Assembly (NCBI RefSeq): GCF_001747085.1
Contig: NZ_MDJD01000007.1
Span: 124,001 to 188,000, forward strand
Source of the DNA: Flavivirga aquatica
GTDB lineage: Bacteria; Bacteroidota; Bacteroidia; Flavobacteriales; Flavobacteriaceae
Direction of reading: 5' to 3'
DNA length: 64,000 bases
The first letter of the stretch is position 1. The number at the start of each line of letters is the position of its first letter. The notes below the pieces were generated by a model. It had not been told where the DNA came from. It did not search any database and was given only the letters and a program-made list of their open reading frames with translations. The position numbers and the translations under genes are program-made. Positions 8,554-18,287 of the stretch are shown here, piece after piece.

Positions 8554-11500
8554 TTATGCTTCAGTTGTATTTCTCACTTTTGTCTGGTACATTACGTTTG
8601 GCTTTGTGCCTACATGCTCTAACAAGTGATACATACGATTATCTTCTTTAAGTTTTGCAACTTGACTTTCTTTATCATTGATATCTCCAAATGTCATTGC
8701 TCCACTACTACAAGCTGCAGAACATGCTGTTTGAAATTCACCATCTTTAATAACACGCCCGTCACGTTTAGCATCAAGGATTGTTTTTTGTGTCATTTGA
8801 ATACACATAGAACATTTTTCCATAACACCACGAGAACGCACTACAACGTCTGGATTTAATACCATGCGTCCTAAATCATCATTCATATGATAATCGAACT
8901 CATCATTTCCATTATATAGGAACCAATTAAAACGACGCACTTTATAAGGACAGTTGTTTGCACAGTAACGTGTACCCACACAACGGTTATATGCCATATG
9001 GTTTTGACCTTGACGACCATGTGATGTTGCTGCTACTGGACAAACTGTTTCACAAGGTGCGTGATTACAATGTTGACACATTACTGGTTGGAATGCTACT
9101 TGAGGATTATCTGAAGCATTTTCCATTTCACCAAATCCACCTAAAGAACCGTTATCTCCAAATAAACCTGAGAATCCTTCTTTCTTAGAATTATCTTCTT
9201 CAAAAGTCTCATCTGATGAATAGTATCTATCTATACGCAACCAATGCATATCTCTACTTCTTCTAACTTCTTCTTTACCAACAACAGGTACATTATTTTC
9301 TGCATGACATGCAATTACACAAGCCCCACATCCTGTACATGAATTTAAATCGATAGATAAGTTAAAATGATGTCCTATAGAACGATCAAATTCATCCCAT
9401 AAATCAACTTCTGGAGATGTTACTGGTGTTTCTTCATGATTTAAAGATACTACTGGAATGGCATTCCAATACTTTTTATCTTTAGTATTAAAAACTTCTA
9501 ATGTTGTTTCTTTAATAATATCACCACGCCCCATTAAAGTATTATGCAACTGTACTGAAGCGAATTCATGTTCTCCAGAAACAGCTTCTACTGTAACCTT
9601 TTGAACACTATTAAAGTTTTGGTATAATGCATAAGCATTAACACCTGTTTGCATTTCTGTTTTTAAACCTTTTGTTTTTCCATAACCTAATGCTAATCCA
9701 ACAGAACCTTTAGCTTGTCCTGGTTGAATCATTACTGGAGCTTTTATAGTAACTCCATTAACTGTAACATTTGCATAACTACCATTTAAGGCTCCTGTAG
9801 CAACATGTTTATTCATTAAACCTAACGCATCTGCATCGGCCTTAGAAATCGTTAAATAGTTATCCCAAGATGCTCTTGTAATTGGATCTGGAAACTCTTG
9901 TAACCATGGATTATTGGCCTGTTGACCATCACCCATACCTACTTTAGTATATAATGTCAATTCTAAACTTCCTATAGACTTTCCAGATGCAGCTAAAGCT
10001 CTAGCTGCATCACCTGATACTACTTGAGTTGGTTCTTCAGTTTTTTCTTCAATTTCTTCTGAATCTACTGAAGCTATTTCTGTTAAAATTGAACCAACAT
10101 AAACACCATCATGTAATGCTTTATTAAAAGAACTACCTCCTAAAATATCAGTTCCCCAAGCTTCCTTTATATAATCATGGTAGGAAACATCGTTTCCTGT
10201 CCATTTTAATAAAGCTTCTTGAAATTGTCTTGTATCAAATAAAGGACGGATAGTTGGTTGAGTTAACGCATAATGTCCTTTTTTAAGTTCAACATCTCCC
10301 CAAGACTCTAAGTAATGAGGTGCTGCAGCAATATATTGTGACTCAGAAGATGTTTCATCTTCTTTCATCGAAAAGGTAATAGACAAATCTGTCTTTTTTA
10401 GACCTTCTAAGAAGTCTGAAGCATTTGCTAAAGTATATACTGGATTAACACCACTCATGATAATAGCCCCTATACGTCCCGCTTTCATATCAGTTATTAA
10501 CTGACGAACTGCTTTATCGTTACCTTGTCTTGTTTTAATAGGTGTTGCTTTATCAAAAGCTTTACTTGCTAAAGCTTCATTAATTTCTAAAACAACTGTT
10601 TGCGCATTTACATCTTGAATACCTGTAACAACAACACCGCTGCTACCTGCTTTATTAAGTTGCGTAGCTGCTTTTTCAACAGCTTTCTCTATATGCTCTG
10701 GTAATTTCCCAGTAGAAACTGAAACTCCAGTAACTAAACTATATAACTTAGCTAATACTAATTTTTGTTCACTAGGTTTTAAAGGTACACGTTTATCTGC
10801 ATTAGCTCCTGTAAGAGACATATTAGATTCAAACTGAATATGTCTTGACATCTTACCATATACTGGCACTTTGTTTTTAGAGTATCCAGAATCGAAACCT
10901 CCTCCTTGCCAATCTCCTAAGAAATCTGCTCCAACAGAAACAATAGACAATGCTTTAGAGAAATCATAATTTGCTAATGCACGTTCTCCGTATTTAGCTT
11001 GATATGCATCAAGTGCTGCAGATTCTGAAACTGCATCATAAACAACATGACGAACATTACCATACTTCTCGGTAAACTCAGCTATTAACTTACTTGTTGA
11101 TGGACTAGCAAAAGTTTGAGTTAATAATACAATAGGTTTATTTGTAGCAGCAATATCTGTTAACTTTTGATTTGTTTCAGAATCAAAAGCATTCCAAGAA
11201 AGAGACTCTCCTTGTTTTCTTGGACTTTGCAACCTTAAACTATCGTATAATCCTAAAACAGAAGCATTCACTCTAGCATTTGCACTACCGCTAGTGGCTG
11301 CTAATGTGTTGTTTTCAATCTTAATTGGACGACCTTCACGCGTTTTTACTAAAACACTTGCAAAATCAAAACCGTTTGCAATTGTTGTTGCATAATAGTT
11401 AGCAACCCCTGGAATTATTTCCGTTGGCTGCACTACATAAGGTATAGATTTTTTAACAGGTCCTTCACAAGCTGCTAAAGAAGCAGCTGCAGTACTAAAC

Positions 11501-11679
11501 CCTACATATTTTAAGAAATCGCGACGTGTTGTTGATGTAGCCTCTAATGTATCTTTATCTCCTAAAAATTCATCAGTAGGGATTTCTTCAACAAACTCGT
11601 TTTGTTTTAGCGTCTCAACAATAGAGCTGTTTTCGTTTAGCTCCTCAACACTTTTCCAGTATTTCTTGTTTGATGACAT
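8554..11679 (-). CDS. actB: Alternative complex III subunit ActB, Mo-oxidoreductase-like protein fused to a ferredoxin
   Basis: Large periplasmic iron-sulfur subunit of alternative complex III; 1041 aa. It begins with a cytosolic leader of about 50 residues, then a Tat-like signal with RRDFLKYVGF (Arg52-Arg53) and a hydrophobic stretch ending AACEG. Residues about 70-740 resemble molybdopterin oxidoreductases but in this family carry no molybdenum. The C-terminal ferredoxin part has four Cys clusters: CTGCGACVIAC, CQHCNHAPCETVCP, CVGTRYCANNCP and CSMC...CSAAC. Family structures show one 4Fe-4S and one 3Fe-4S cluster here. The buried internal Tat signal is normal for TAT-variant-translocated ActB. 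Confidence 0.95.
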   Translation of the reverse strand: MSSNKKYWKSVEELNENSSIVETLKQNEFVEEIPTDEFLGDKDTLEATSTTRRDFLKYVGFSTAAASLAACEGPVKKSIPYVVQPTEIIPGVANYYATTIANGFDFASVLVKTREGRPIKIENNTLAATSGSANARVNASVLGLYDSLRLQSPRKQGESLSWNAFDSETNQKLTDIAATNKPIVLLTQTFASPSTSKLIAEFTEKYGNVRHVVYDAVSESAALDAYQAKYGERALANYDFSKALSIVSVGADFLGDWQGGGFDSGYSKNKVPVYGKMSRHIQFESNMSLTGANADKRVPLKPSEQKLVLAKLYSLVTGVSVSTGKLPEHIEKAVEKAATQLNKAGSSGVVVTGIQDVNAQTVVLEINEALASKAFDKATPIKTRQGNDKAVRQLITDMKAGRIGAIIMSGVNPVYTLANASDFLEGLKKTDLSITFSMKEDETSSESQYIAAAPHYLESWGDVELKKGHYALTQPTIRPLFDTRQFQEALLKWTGNDVSYHDYIKEAWGTDILGGSSFNKALHDGVYVGSILTEIASVDSEEIEEKTEEPTQVVSGDAARALAASGKSIGSLELTLYTKVGMGDGQQANNPWLQEFPDPITRASWDNYLTISKADADALGLMNKHVATGALNGSYANVTVNGVTIKAPVMIQPGQAKGSVGLALGYGKTKGLKTEMQTGVNAYALYQNFNSVQKVTVEAVSGEHEFASVQLHNTLMGRGDIIKETTLEVFNTKDKKYWNAIPVVSLNHEETPVTSPEVDLWDEFDRSIGHHFNLSIDLNSCTGCGACVIACHAENNVPVVGKEEVRRSRDMHWLRIDRYYSSDETFEEDNSKKEGFSGLFGDNGSLGGFGEMENASDNPQVAFQPVMCQHCNHAPCETVCPVAATSHGRQGQNHMAYNRCVGTRYCANNCPYKVRRFNWFLYNGNDEFDYHMNDDLGRMVLNPDVVVRSRGVMEKCSMCIQMTQKTILDAKRDGRVIKDGEFQTACSAACSSGAMTFGDINDKESQVAKLKEDNRMYHLLEHVGTKPNVMYQTKVRNTTEA

Positions 11680-11750
11680 ATTATATAATTGAATTACTTC
11701 TTATTTTATTTTTTAAAATTTTCCGCTTTCACGAAAAGAGAGCTACTTAA

Positions 11751-13085
11751 TTAGTAGTGACACTTACCGCATTCTAGACCACCCATTTGAGCTGCTGTTA
11801 ATTTATCTACACCATACTTTTTAGACAATTCCTCATGTATTTTTGTGTAGTACGCGTTATCTTTCACATTAACATCTGTTTCTCTATGACAGTTAATACA
11901 CCATCCCATTGTTAATGGAGCATGCTGATATACAACTTCCATTTCCTCTACAGGACCATGACATTTTTGACATTCTACACCTGCAACAGTAACGTGTTGT
12001 GAGTGGTTAAAATATGCGAAATCTGGAAGATTATGAATACGTACCCATTTTACTGGTTGTGATTCTCCTGTATACTTTTGGTCAGCATCATCCCAACCTG
12101 CGGCTGCATATAATTTTTGAATCTCTCCGTCGTAAAATTCTTTTGAATGCTCTATTGTTGTTTCTCCATTATAATCAGAAACAGACTTATGACAGTTCAT
12201 ACACACATTCAACGATGGAATTCCAGAAGTCTTACTAACTCTAGCAGATGAGTGACAGTACTTACAATCGATACCATTATCACCAGCATGAATCTTGTGT
12301 GAAAAATGTATAGGTTGCACTGGTTGATATCCCTGATCTACACCTATTTGAGATAAATACCCATAAATAAAATAGGCACTTGATAGTAAAAAGAATATAG
12401 CAACAACAATCATTAAAAATTGATTCTTAATAATTACTTTCCATAATGGAGTTTTTTCTGTAGAATTTTCTAATTCAATATTATGCACTTCGGCAAAACG
12501 ACGCAATGTTTTCTTCACTGAATACAAAGCTATCACAAGCAACATAAATAAAAATGCTAACGCACCTAGAATAATTTCATTTGAAACACTACTTGAATCT
12601 GAAGAACTTGAACTAACCGCGGCAGTATCAACCGATACAGCAGGCACTTTCTTTTCTTCAGCAGTATATGCTAAAATATTATCAATATCTGCATTAGATA
12701 ACTGAGGGAATGGCGTCATAGCTGCCTTACCATACTCATTATATATCTTATTCCCGTAAGCATCTCCAGACTTAATAACAGCAGAACTATTCTTTACCCA
12801 TGCATAGATCCATTCTCTATCTAAGCCCTCACTTGCTAAACGTACTTCCACATGACGTAAAGCAGGACCTGTCATTTTTTTATCTAATTTATGACAAGCA
12901 GCACAATTGGCATTAAACAATGATTTTCCTTTTACAGAATCTCCTTCCTGAGCCGAAAGCGATGTTGTAAATGCTAATAATATAATTAAGCCTAAACGAA
13001 GAATGTTTATGCTCAATTTTCGGTGAATCACCTTTCTCATATTGTTGGTTAAATTAACTTCTAAACTTTGGTATGATTTTTTCAT
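11751..13085 (-). CDS. actA: Alternative complex III subunit ActA, multihaem cytochrome c
   Basis: Multihaem subunit that carries electrons from the ActB clusters towards ActE and the oxidase; 444 aa from the first ATG. Signal segment at about 28-46, a cytochrome c domain with CAACH (61-65), a Ser-rich linker, two membrane helices (about 170-190 and 222-243), then a C-terminal part with CKYCH (274), CMNCH (295), CQKCH (372), CINCH (396) and CGKCH (439). That makes six CXXCH motifs. First gene of the operon; a -7 box lies at 13124-13131. A start at Met16 (13040) would give a tidier signal sequence and is equally possible. Confidence 0.94.
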   Translation of the reverse strand: MKKSYQSLEVNLTNNMRKVIHRKLSINILRLGLIILLAFTTSLSAQEGDSVKGKSLFNANCAACHKLDKKMTGPALRHVEVRLASEGLDREWIYAWVKNSSAVIKSGDAYGNKIYNEYGKAAMTPFPQLSNADIDNILAYTAEEKKVPAVSVDTAAVSSSSSDSSSVSNEIILGALAFLFMLLVIALYSVKKTLRRFAEVHNIELENSTEKTPLWKVIIKNQFLMIVVAIFFLLSSAYFIYGYLSQIGVDQGYQPVQPIHFSHKIHAGDNGIDCKYCHSSARVSKTSGIPSLNVCMNCHKSVSDYNGETTIEHSKEFYDGEIQKLYAAAGWDDADQKYTGESQPVKWVRIHNLPDFAYFNHSQHVTVAGVECQKCHGPVEEMEVVYQHAPLTMGWCINCHRETDVNVKDNAYYTKIHEELSKKYGVDKLTAAQMGGLECGKCHY

Positions 13086-13123
13086 TTAATAATAGAAAAA
13101 AATACACTTAAAAAAATCTCTCG

Positions 13124-13131
13124 CAAAAGTA
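13124..13131 (-). promoter_or_regulatory. -7 box of the act-cox operon promoter
   Basis: TACTTTTG on the minus strand is a perfect match to the Bacteroidota -7 consensus TAnnTTTG. It lies 39 nt before the first actA ATG, leaving a leader of about 30 nt. No clear TTTG -33 element is seen. Confidence 0.65.
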
Positions 13132-13230
13132 ATACTTAAAGTCGATTTTAGAAATGTTAGAGAAGCGTTAATTCCTAATTTAGAGAAATTCTAAATAATA
13201 AAAAGTCACTCAATTAAGTTTATAACATAT

Positions 13231-13238
13231 ACATTTGT
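13231..13238 (+). promoter_or_regulatory. -7 box upstream of the SPOR-domain gene
   Basis: TACATTTG, a perfect TAnnTTTG match, 31 nt before the ATG at 13270. The -33 region is AT-rich without a clear TTTG. Confidence 0.6.
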
Positions 13239-13269
13239 ATAAAATTAAATTAAAATAGAACCATTAGAT

Positions 13270-13653
13270 ATGAAAATTAGTTTTTTAAGCCTTTTTTGTT
13301 TTGTATTAACTTCTTCATATTGTTTTGCACAAGAGGGTAATGTTATTATAAATCAAGATAAAAATATAGCCGTTTTATTGGATCTTAAAAAAGAGATGCA
13401 AGTGGACGTTAATAATTCTGATAGATATAAAATACAGGTTTATTCTGGTCACAGGTCTGGTGCACAAAATGCTAAAACAAAATTCGATAATGAATTTACT
13501 GATTGGCAGCCTTCAATGCAATATGAAACTCCAAACTTTAAAATTTGGGTTGGTAATTTTAAAACACGTTTAGAAGCGGATAGAGCATTAAAAAAGATTA
13601 AAGAAAAGTTCCCTTCTGCTTTTATCTTTAAGCCTAAAAAGCAAAAAAAATAG
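13270..13653 (+). CDS. SPOR domain-containing secreted protein
   Basis: Small protein of 127 aa with a signal peptide (about 1-20, ending YCFAQE) and a C-terminal SPOR domain (about 56-122). The domain is recognised by YKIQVYSG, an alanine-rich helix, FKIWVGNFKTRLEADRAL and IKEKFPSAFIF. SPOR domains bind denuded peptidoglycan glycan strands, commonly at the division septum. The protein is therefore probably periplasmic and involved in cell-wall binding. Monocistronic: own -7 box upstream and a strong terminator downstream; divergent from the act operon. Confidence 0.88.
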   Translation: MKISFLSLFCFVLTSSYCFAQEGNVIINQDKNIAVLLDLKKEMQVDVNNSDRYKIQVYSGHRSGAQNAKTKFDNEFTDWQPSMQYETPNFKIWVGNFKTRLEADRALKKIKEKFPSAFIFKPKKQKK

Positions 13654-13679
13654 TTTGATAAACTATTTAAATATACACA

Positions 13680-13710
13680 AAAGAGCAATCCATATAGGTT
13701 GCTCTTTCTG
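13680..13710 (+). terminator. Rho-independent terminator of the SPOR gene
   Basis: Stem AAAGAGCAATC/GGTTGCTCTTT (11 bp with one G-U pair) around a CATATA loop, ending in T residues. It lies 26 nt after the stop codon of the SPOR gene. Confidence 0.85.
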
Positions 13711-13799
13711 CTTAAAACAAATAATATGTAGTTTAGTTTATATTCGTAATCTTAACCTAATGGATCTTAAATTCTTCTAATTTTATACAAACGTTAAAA

Positions 13800-14489
13800 T
13801 TAATTTATCATTATCTTTTTTGTGATAACAAAGTTTTTAAATTTTATTTTTAGAAAATAAAGCCCCCTGTATAACTTAGAAATGTCTATTGCATTTAAAT
13901 TATTAGAGATACTTAAAACAGTTTTACCTCTTACATCATAAATATCAATAGTTTTAAGCACTTGATTACTCTTAATATTAAGAATATTTTCCACAGGGTT
14001 AGGATATATCCTAATTAAATCGAGAAATTTTTCATTAGAAACATTTAAAGCGGAATCCTGAACGTCACCTATTAGAATTGTATTTGCCATTGTTAAATTT
14101 CCTCCTGCTTGACCAGAAATAAGTAGATCTGTATTCTCTTCCCAAGTTCCTAAAATTATACTTGGAGGATTAGGTATCGATTCTTCTGTGTTTTTAAATA
14201 TAACAAATGTTGATAAAAAGTCTCCATTACCATCATCTGCCAATATTTCCCATTGGTTATCTATATCATTCCATGCAATCATTAATTCGCAAACACCTAT
14301 ACCCCCACAAGGTTGATTCCCATCAATAGGCGAGGTTGTATAAATATTTCTTCCTGTTCCATCTACACTATCAAAGTTGAACGTGAAGTTTTGATTATCA
14401 AATAACGGATGTGCTCCATTAAATGTAATTTGAGACCATCCAAATAAACTAAATGTTGTAAAAAAAACTAGGGCTATGTATGTTTTCAT
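13800..14489 (-). CDS. Small T9SS type A sorting-domain protein
   Basis: Secreted protein of 229 aa, not recognised beyond its sorting signal. Signal peptide about 1-19 (ending FGWSQ). The middle part is a compact beta-rich domain with PCGGIGVCELMIAWND and EILADDGNGDF; it could be an Ig- or lectin-like fold. From about residue 160 follows a classic T9SS type A C-terminal domain: IRIYPNPVENILNI, IDIYDVRGKTVLS, LYRGLYFLKI and a Lys-rich end. The C-terminal domain would be cleaved or used for surface attachment after export. Starts 9 bp after the collar-domain gene, so the two are probably co-expressed and possibly act together on the cell surface. Confidence 0.85.
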   Translation of the reverse strand: MKTYIALVFFTTFSLFGWSQITFNGAHPLFDNQNFTFNFDSVDGTGRNIYTTSPIDGNQPCGGIGVCELMIAWNDIDNQWEILADDGNGDFLSTFVIFKNTEESIPNPPSIILGTWEENTDLLISGQAGGNLTMANTILIGDVQDSALNVSNEKFLDLIRIYPNPVENILNIKSNQVLKTIDIYDVRGKTVLSISNNLNAIDISKLYRGLYFLKIKFKNFVITKKIMIN

Positions 14490-14498
14490 AATTATGAT

Positions 14499-15083
14499 TT
14501 AACTTCTTGATGGAAATATCCCTTGTAATGCTATAATATAATTTACCGTACCATAGGGTTGTATGTTATTAATAGGTTGTCCACCTCCGGTATTCCCTAT
14601 TATTGAACTTTTCATTGTTGTATTTGGTGTATCACTGGAATATTCTTTATCTAATACCTTAGTTCCAGCTGGCACATTGTTAGTTGGAACAGATTCATTT
14701 CCATCTTCCATGACTGCATTAACAGAATGTCTATGAGAAGGCATTTGGTTTACTGTAAGCGTATTTGTTTCTGCTCCACCTTTTTGTCCTTGTCTATAAG
14801 AAGATAATCCAGGACCATTACCTGGGTGTATTGCAACTCTACCTCTTAAATCTGGTAAAGCAAATGTAGTACGACCATCTCCTCCATAGGTCGTTCCTAA
14901 AAGAGAAAAAAGTGCTGAATATTGTGATATAGGCAATAATTGCCCATCACAGAATGCCCATCCTCTAGGGGCAAAATTACCACCAAACATTTTTATTTCT
15001 GCAAGAAATGGTTCTTGTGCATTGACTAGATTACTAAAACCTAATAATATAAATAAGCTTAAAACTGTAATTGATTTTTTCAT
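14499..15083 (-). CDS. Phage tail collar (MdpB-like) domain protein, secreted
   Basis: Protein of 194 aa with a signal peptide (about 1-22, ending NAQEP) and a phage tail-collar/microcystin-dependent-protein fold. Motifs are EIKMFGGNFAPRGWAFCDGQ, LLPISQYSALFSLLGTTYGG, FALPDLRGRV, MPSHRHS and a glycine-rich end with PYGTVNYIIALQG. This fold occurs at phage tail tips and in bacterial exported proteins of unknown role. There are no other phage genes nearby, so it is not a prophage remnant. The signal peptide and the T9SS partner 9 bp downstream suggest a surface or extracellular role. Confidence 0.88.
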   Translation of the reverse strand: MKKSITVLSLFILLGFSNLVNAQEPFLAEIKMFGGNFAPRGWAFCDGQLLPISQYSALFSLLGTTYGGDGRTTFALPDLRGRVAIHPGNGPGLSSYRQGQKGGAETNTLTVNQMPSHRHSVNAVMEDGNESVPTNNVPAGTKVLDKEYSSDTPNTTMKSSIIGNTGGGQPINNIQPYGTVNYIIALQGIFPSRS

Positions 15084-15299
15084 GATTGAGAGTTTTTAAT
15101 TAAATTTAATTAGTAGTTTATACTCTAAATATAAGCTATATTAAGTGCAAGAATACTACTTATCGACAATGAGCATTTATATCTAGACAGTTTAATTTAA
15201 TAGTAAACTATCTCTCTCAAAACAACCATAAATTAGCACTTAAGAGAAAATCATTGAATATAAAACCTCTTTTAAACTTTACAGAGATGATTTAAAAAC

Positions 15300-15326
15300 A
15301 AAAAAAGCTTACTGCATGCAGTAAGC
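15300..15326 (-). terminator. Rho-independent terminator of rimP-nusA-infB
   Basis: Perfect palindrome GCTTACTGCATGCAGTAAGC (15307-15326) followed on the minus strand by seven T. It lies 26 nt beyond the infB stop. Confidence 0.87.
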
Positions 15327-15351
15327 CTTTTAAATATAGTTTTAGAAATAC

Positions 15352-18183
15352 TTATTTCAATTTCTTCTTTACTTCTACTTCATGGAATGCTTCGATAACA
15401 TCTCCTTCTTTAATATCATTGTAGTTTTTAACTTGCATACCACAATCGTATCCTTTAGCTACTTCTTTAACATCATCTTTGAAACGTTTTAATGATGTTA
15501 ATTCACCAGTATAAACAACTACACCATCACGTATTAAGCGGATACTAGATGATCTAAGTATTTTACCATTGGTTACCATACAACCTGCAATACTTCCTAT
15601 TTTAGATACTTTAAAAATTTCTCTAATTTCGGCAGTACCTGTGATCTCTTCTTTAAGTTCTGGAGACAACATACCTTCCATTGCATCTTTAAGATCGTTT
15701 ATAGCATCATAAATGATTGAATAAGTTCTAATATCAATTTCTTCTTTATCTGCTATCATTCTTGCATTCCCTACAGGACGCACATTAAATCCAACAATAA
15801 TAGCATCAGATGCTGATGCCAATAATACATCACTCTCAGTAATGGCTCCTACTCCTTTATGTAAAATATTAACTTGAATTTCTTCAGTTGATAATTTTTG
15901 GAATGAGTCTGTTAATGCTTCTACTGATCCATCAACATCACCTTTAAGAATAATATTTAGTTCTTGGAAATCACCAAGTGCAATACGACGACCAATCTCA
16001 TCTAATGTAATATGACGTTGCGTTCTAACTGATTGCTCTCGTTGTAACTGTGCTCGTTTAGCTGCTATTTGTTTAGCTTCACGCTCATCCTCAAAGACAT
16101 TGAATTTATCTCCAGCTTGTGGCGCACCATCTAATCCTAATATAGATACTGGCGTTGATGGTGTTGCAGCAGTAACATCATTACCACGCTCATCATGCAT
16201 CGCTTTAATCTTACCACTATGTTGACCTGCCAATACATAGTCTCCAACTTTTAAAGTTCCTGCTTGAACTAATATAGTTGACACATAACCACGTCCTTTA
16301 TCTAAGAATGCTTCTACTACTGTACCTACAGCTGGTTTATTTGGATTTGCTTTTAACTCTAATAATTCAGCTTCAAGCAATACTTTTTCTAATAATTCTT
16401 TTATACCAGTTCCCACTTTTGCAGATATATCATGAGACTGAATTTTACCTCCCCAATCTTCTACCAACAAATTCATTTGTGCTAATCCTTCTTTAATCTT
16501 ATCTGGATTTGCATCTGGCTTATCAATTTTGTTTATAGCAAAAACTATTGGTACTCCTGCTGCTTGTGCATGGGAGATTGCTTCTTTTGTTTGTGGCATA
16601 ATATCATCATCTGCCGCAGCTACAATAATTGCGATATCTGTAACTTGAGCTCCACGTGCACGCATTGCCGTAAAGGCCTCGTGACCTGGTGTATCTAAAA
16701 ATGCTATTTTTTGTCCATTTTCTAACTCTACACCATAAGCTCCAATATGTTGTGTAATTCCTCCAGACTCACCTGCTATTACATTTTCTTGACGTATATA
16801 ATCTAAAAGAGATGTTTTACCATGATCTACGTGTCCCATTACGGTTACAATAGGTGCTCTTGGCAATAAATCTTCTGGTTTATCTACTACCTCTTCAATA
16901 GATTCTTCAATATCGGCAGTTACGAATTCTACTTTATAACCAAATTCTTCTGCAACAATAGAAAGTGTTTCTGCATCTAAACGCTGATTCATTGTTACCA
17001 TCATACCAAGTGACATACATGCTGATATAATTTGAGTTACTCCAACATTCATCATGGTTGCAACTTCACTTGCTGTTACAAATTCTGTAACTTTAAGTAT
17101 TTTACTTTCTGCTGCTTCTATTTGCTGATCGATCTCAGATTGTTCTCTATGCTGATCTCTTTTATCTCTTCTATACTTAGCGCCTTTACCTTTATTAGAT
17201 TTGCCTTGGAGTTTCTCAAGTGTTTCACGCACTTGTTTCTTAACATCTTCTTCACTAGGTTCTTCCTTAACTATATTACGACGTCCTTGTCCTTGACCTG
17301 GTTTTCCTTTAAACCTGTCATTACCTCCTGATCTCCCTCCTCCTGATCTATTTTGACCGCCAGTATTTGGAGCTCCAGCTTTACTTATACGACGACGCTT
17401 TTTCTTTGCTAAATCACCTTGCTTCGCATCTGGTTTCTTCTCTTCTTTTTTCTTTTTAGGCTTATTAAATTGAGATAAATCAATTTTATCACCTGCTATT
17501 TTTGGGCCTGTAAGTTTTTTATACTGTGTCTTTACTTTTTCGTCTGAAATAACATTACCTTCTTCATCAATAGTAGTTACTATTTCCTTTTTAGGTTCTT
17601 CTTTTACAGGTGCAGTTTTCTTTGGCTCTTCTTTTACAGGCTCTTTAATCTCTGCTTTTTCTTTTTTAAGAATAGGTTCTTCTTCAACTTTAGGTGTAAC
17701 CTTTTCAGTTTTCACTTCTTTAACTACTTCAACCTCTTTAACTTCTACTAACTCTTCCTTCTTAGCTTCTTCTTTAACAACAGAAACCTCTTTTGCTTTT
17801 GTAGCAGGCTTATCTTGAGACTTCTTCTTAAAGTCTAAATCAATTTTTCCAACCTGTTTTGGTCCTGAGAGTACTTTAGTAGCTTTAACGACTTCTTCTT
17901 TTTTGGCTTCTACTATTTTCTGCTTTTCTTCAAGCTCACGCTCGCGTTGCACACGCAACACTTCTTTTTCTTTTAGCTTAGCCTGACCAACTTCTTTAGA
18001 TGCTACTTTTTTACTAGCATCTGTTTGGAACTCATCAGAAAGGATTTCATAAACCTTTTCTGAAATTTTTGTAGTGGGTCTTTTCTCTATTTCAACACCT
18101 TTAGAATCTAAAAATTCTACGGCACGATCTAAAGAGATGTTAAGCTCGCGTAATACTTTATTTAATCTAATTGTTTCAGCCAT
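15352..18183 (-). CDS. infB: Translation initiation factor IF-2
   Basis: GTPase that places initiator tRNA on the 30S subunit. I take ATG 18183 as the start ([14 protein letters not shown], 943 aa), because seven extra codons upstream do not match the family. There is an N-terminal IF2-N-like helix domain, then a long Lys/Glu/Val-rich linker (about 70-330) with several KEEPKK-like repeats, and a second IF2-N domain. The G domain has GHVDHGKTS (G1), DTPGHEAF (G3) and NKID (G4), followed by the C-terminal domains. The length of the charged linker is typical of Bacteroidota. Third gene of rimP-nusA-infB. Confidence 0.97.
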   Translation of the reverse strand: MAETIRLNKVLRELNISLDRAVEFLDSKGVEIEKRPTTKISEKVYEILSDEFQTDASKKVASKEVGQAKLKEKEVLRVQRERELEEKQKIVEAKKEEVVKATKVLSGPKQVGKIDLDFKKKSQDKPATKAKEVSVVKEEAKKEELVEVKEVEVVKEVKTEKVTPKVEEEPILKKEKAEIKEPVKEEPKKTAPVKEEPKKEIVTTIDEEGNVISDEKVKTQYKKLTGPKIAGDKIDLSQFNKPKKKKEEKKPDAKQGDLAKKKRRRISKAGAPNTGGQNRSGGGRSGGNDRFKGKPGQGQGRRNIVKEEPSEEDVKKQVRETLEKLQGKSNKGKGAKYRRDKRDQHREQSEIDQQIEAAESKILKVTEFVTASEVATMMNVGVTQIISACMSLGMMVTMNQRLDAETLSIVAEEFGYKVEFVTADIEESIEEVVDKPEDLLPRAPIVTVMGHVDHGKTSLLDYIRQENVIAGESGGITQHIGAYGVELENGQKIAFLDTPGHEAFTAMRARGAQVTDIAIIVAAADDDIMPQTKEAISHAQAAGVPIVFAINKIDKPDANPDKIKEGLAQMNLLVEDWGGKIQSHDISAKVGTGIKELLEKVLLEAELLELKANPNKPAVGTVVEAFLDKGRGYVSTILVQAGTLKVGDYVLAGQHSGKIKAMHDERGNDVTAATPSTPVSILGLDGAPQAGDKFNVFEDEREAKQIAAKRAQLQREQSVRTQRHITLDEIGRRIALGDFQELNIILKGDVDGSVEALTDSFQKLSTEEIQVNILHKGVGAITESDVLLASASDAIIVGFNVRPVGNARMIADKEEIDIRTYSIIYDAINDLKDAMEGMLSPELKEEITGTAEIREIFKVSKIGSIAGCMVTNGKILRSSSIRLIRDGVVVYTGELTSLKRFKDDVKEVAKGYDCGMQVKNYNDIKEGDVIEAFHEVEVKKKLK

Positions 18184-18287
18184 AATTGCCTTTAAAATAC
18201 TCAAATATATATATTATACTAATTCTATCATAAAATATAAAAAATCTATTCAAGTATTTTTTATATTATTTCATAATAGTTTTAATA

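Noticed and set aside
14499-15083. Prophage remnant because of the tail-collar domain
   Set aside because: The protein has a signal peptide and no phage genes surround it; the fold also occurs in ordinary secreted proteins.
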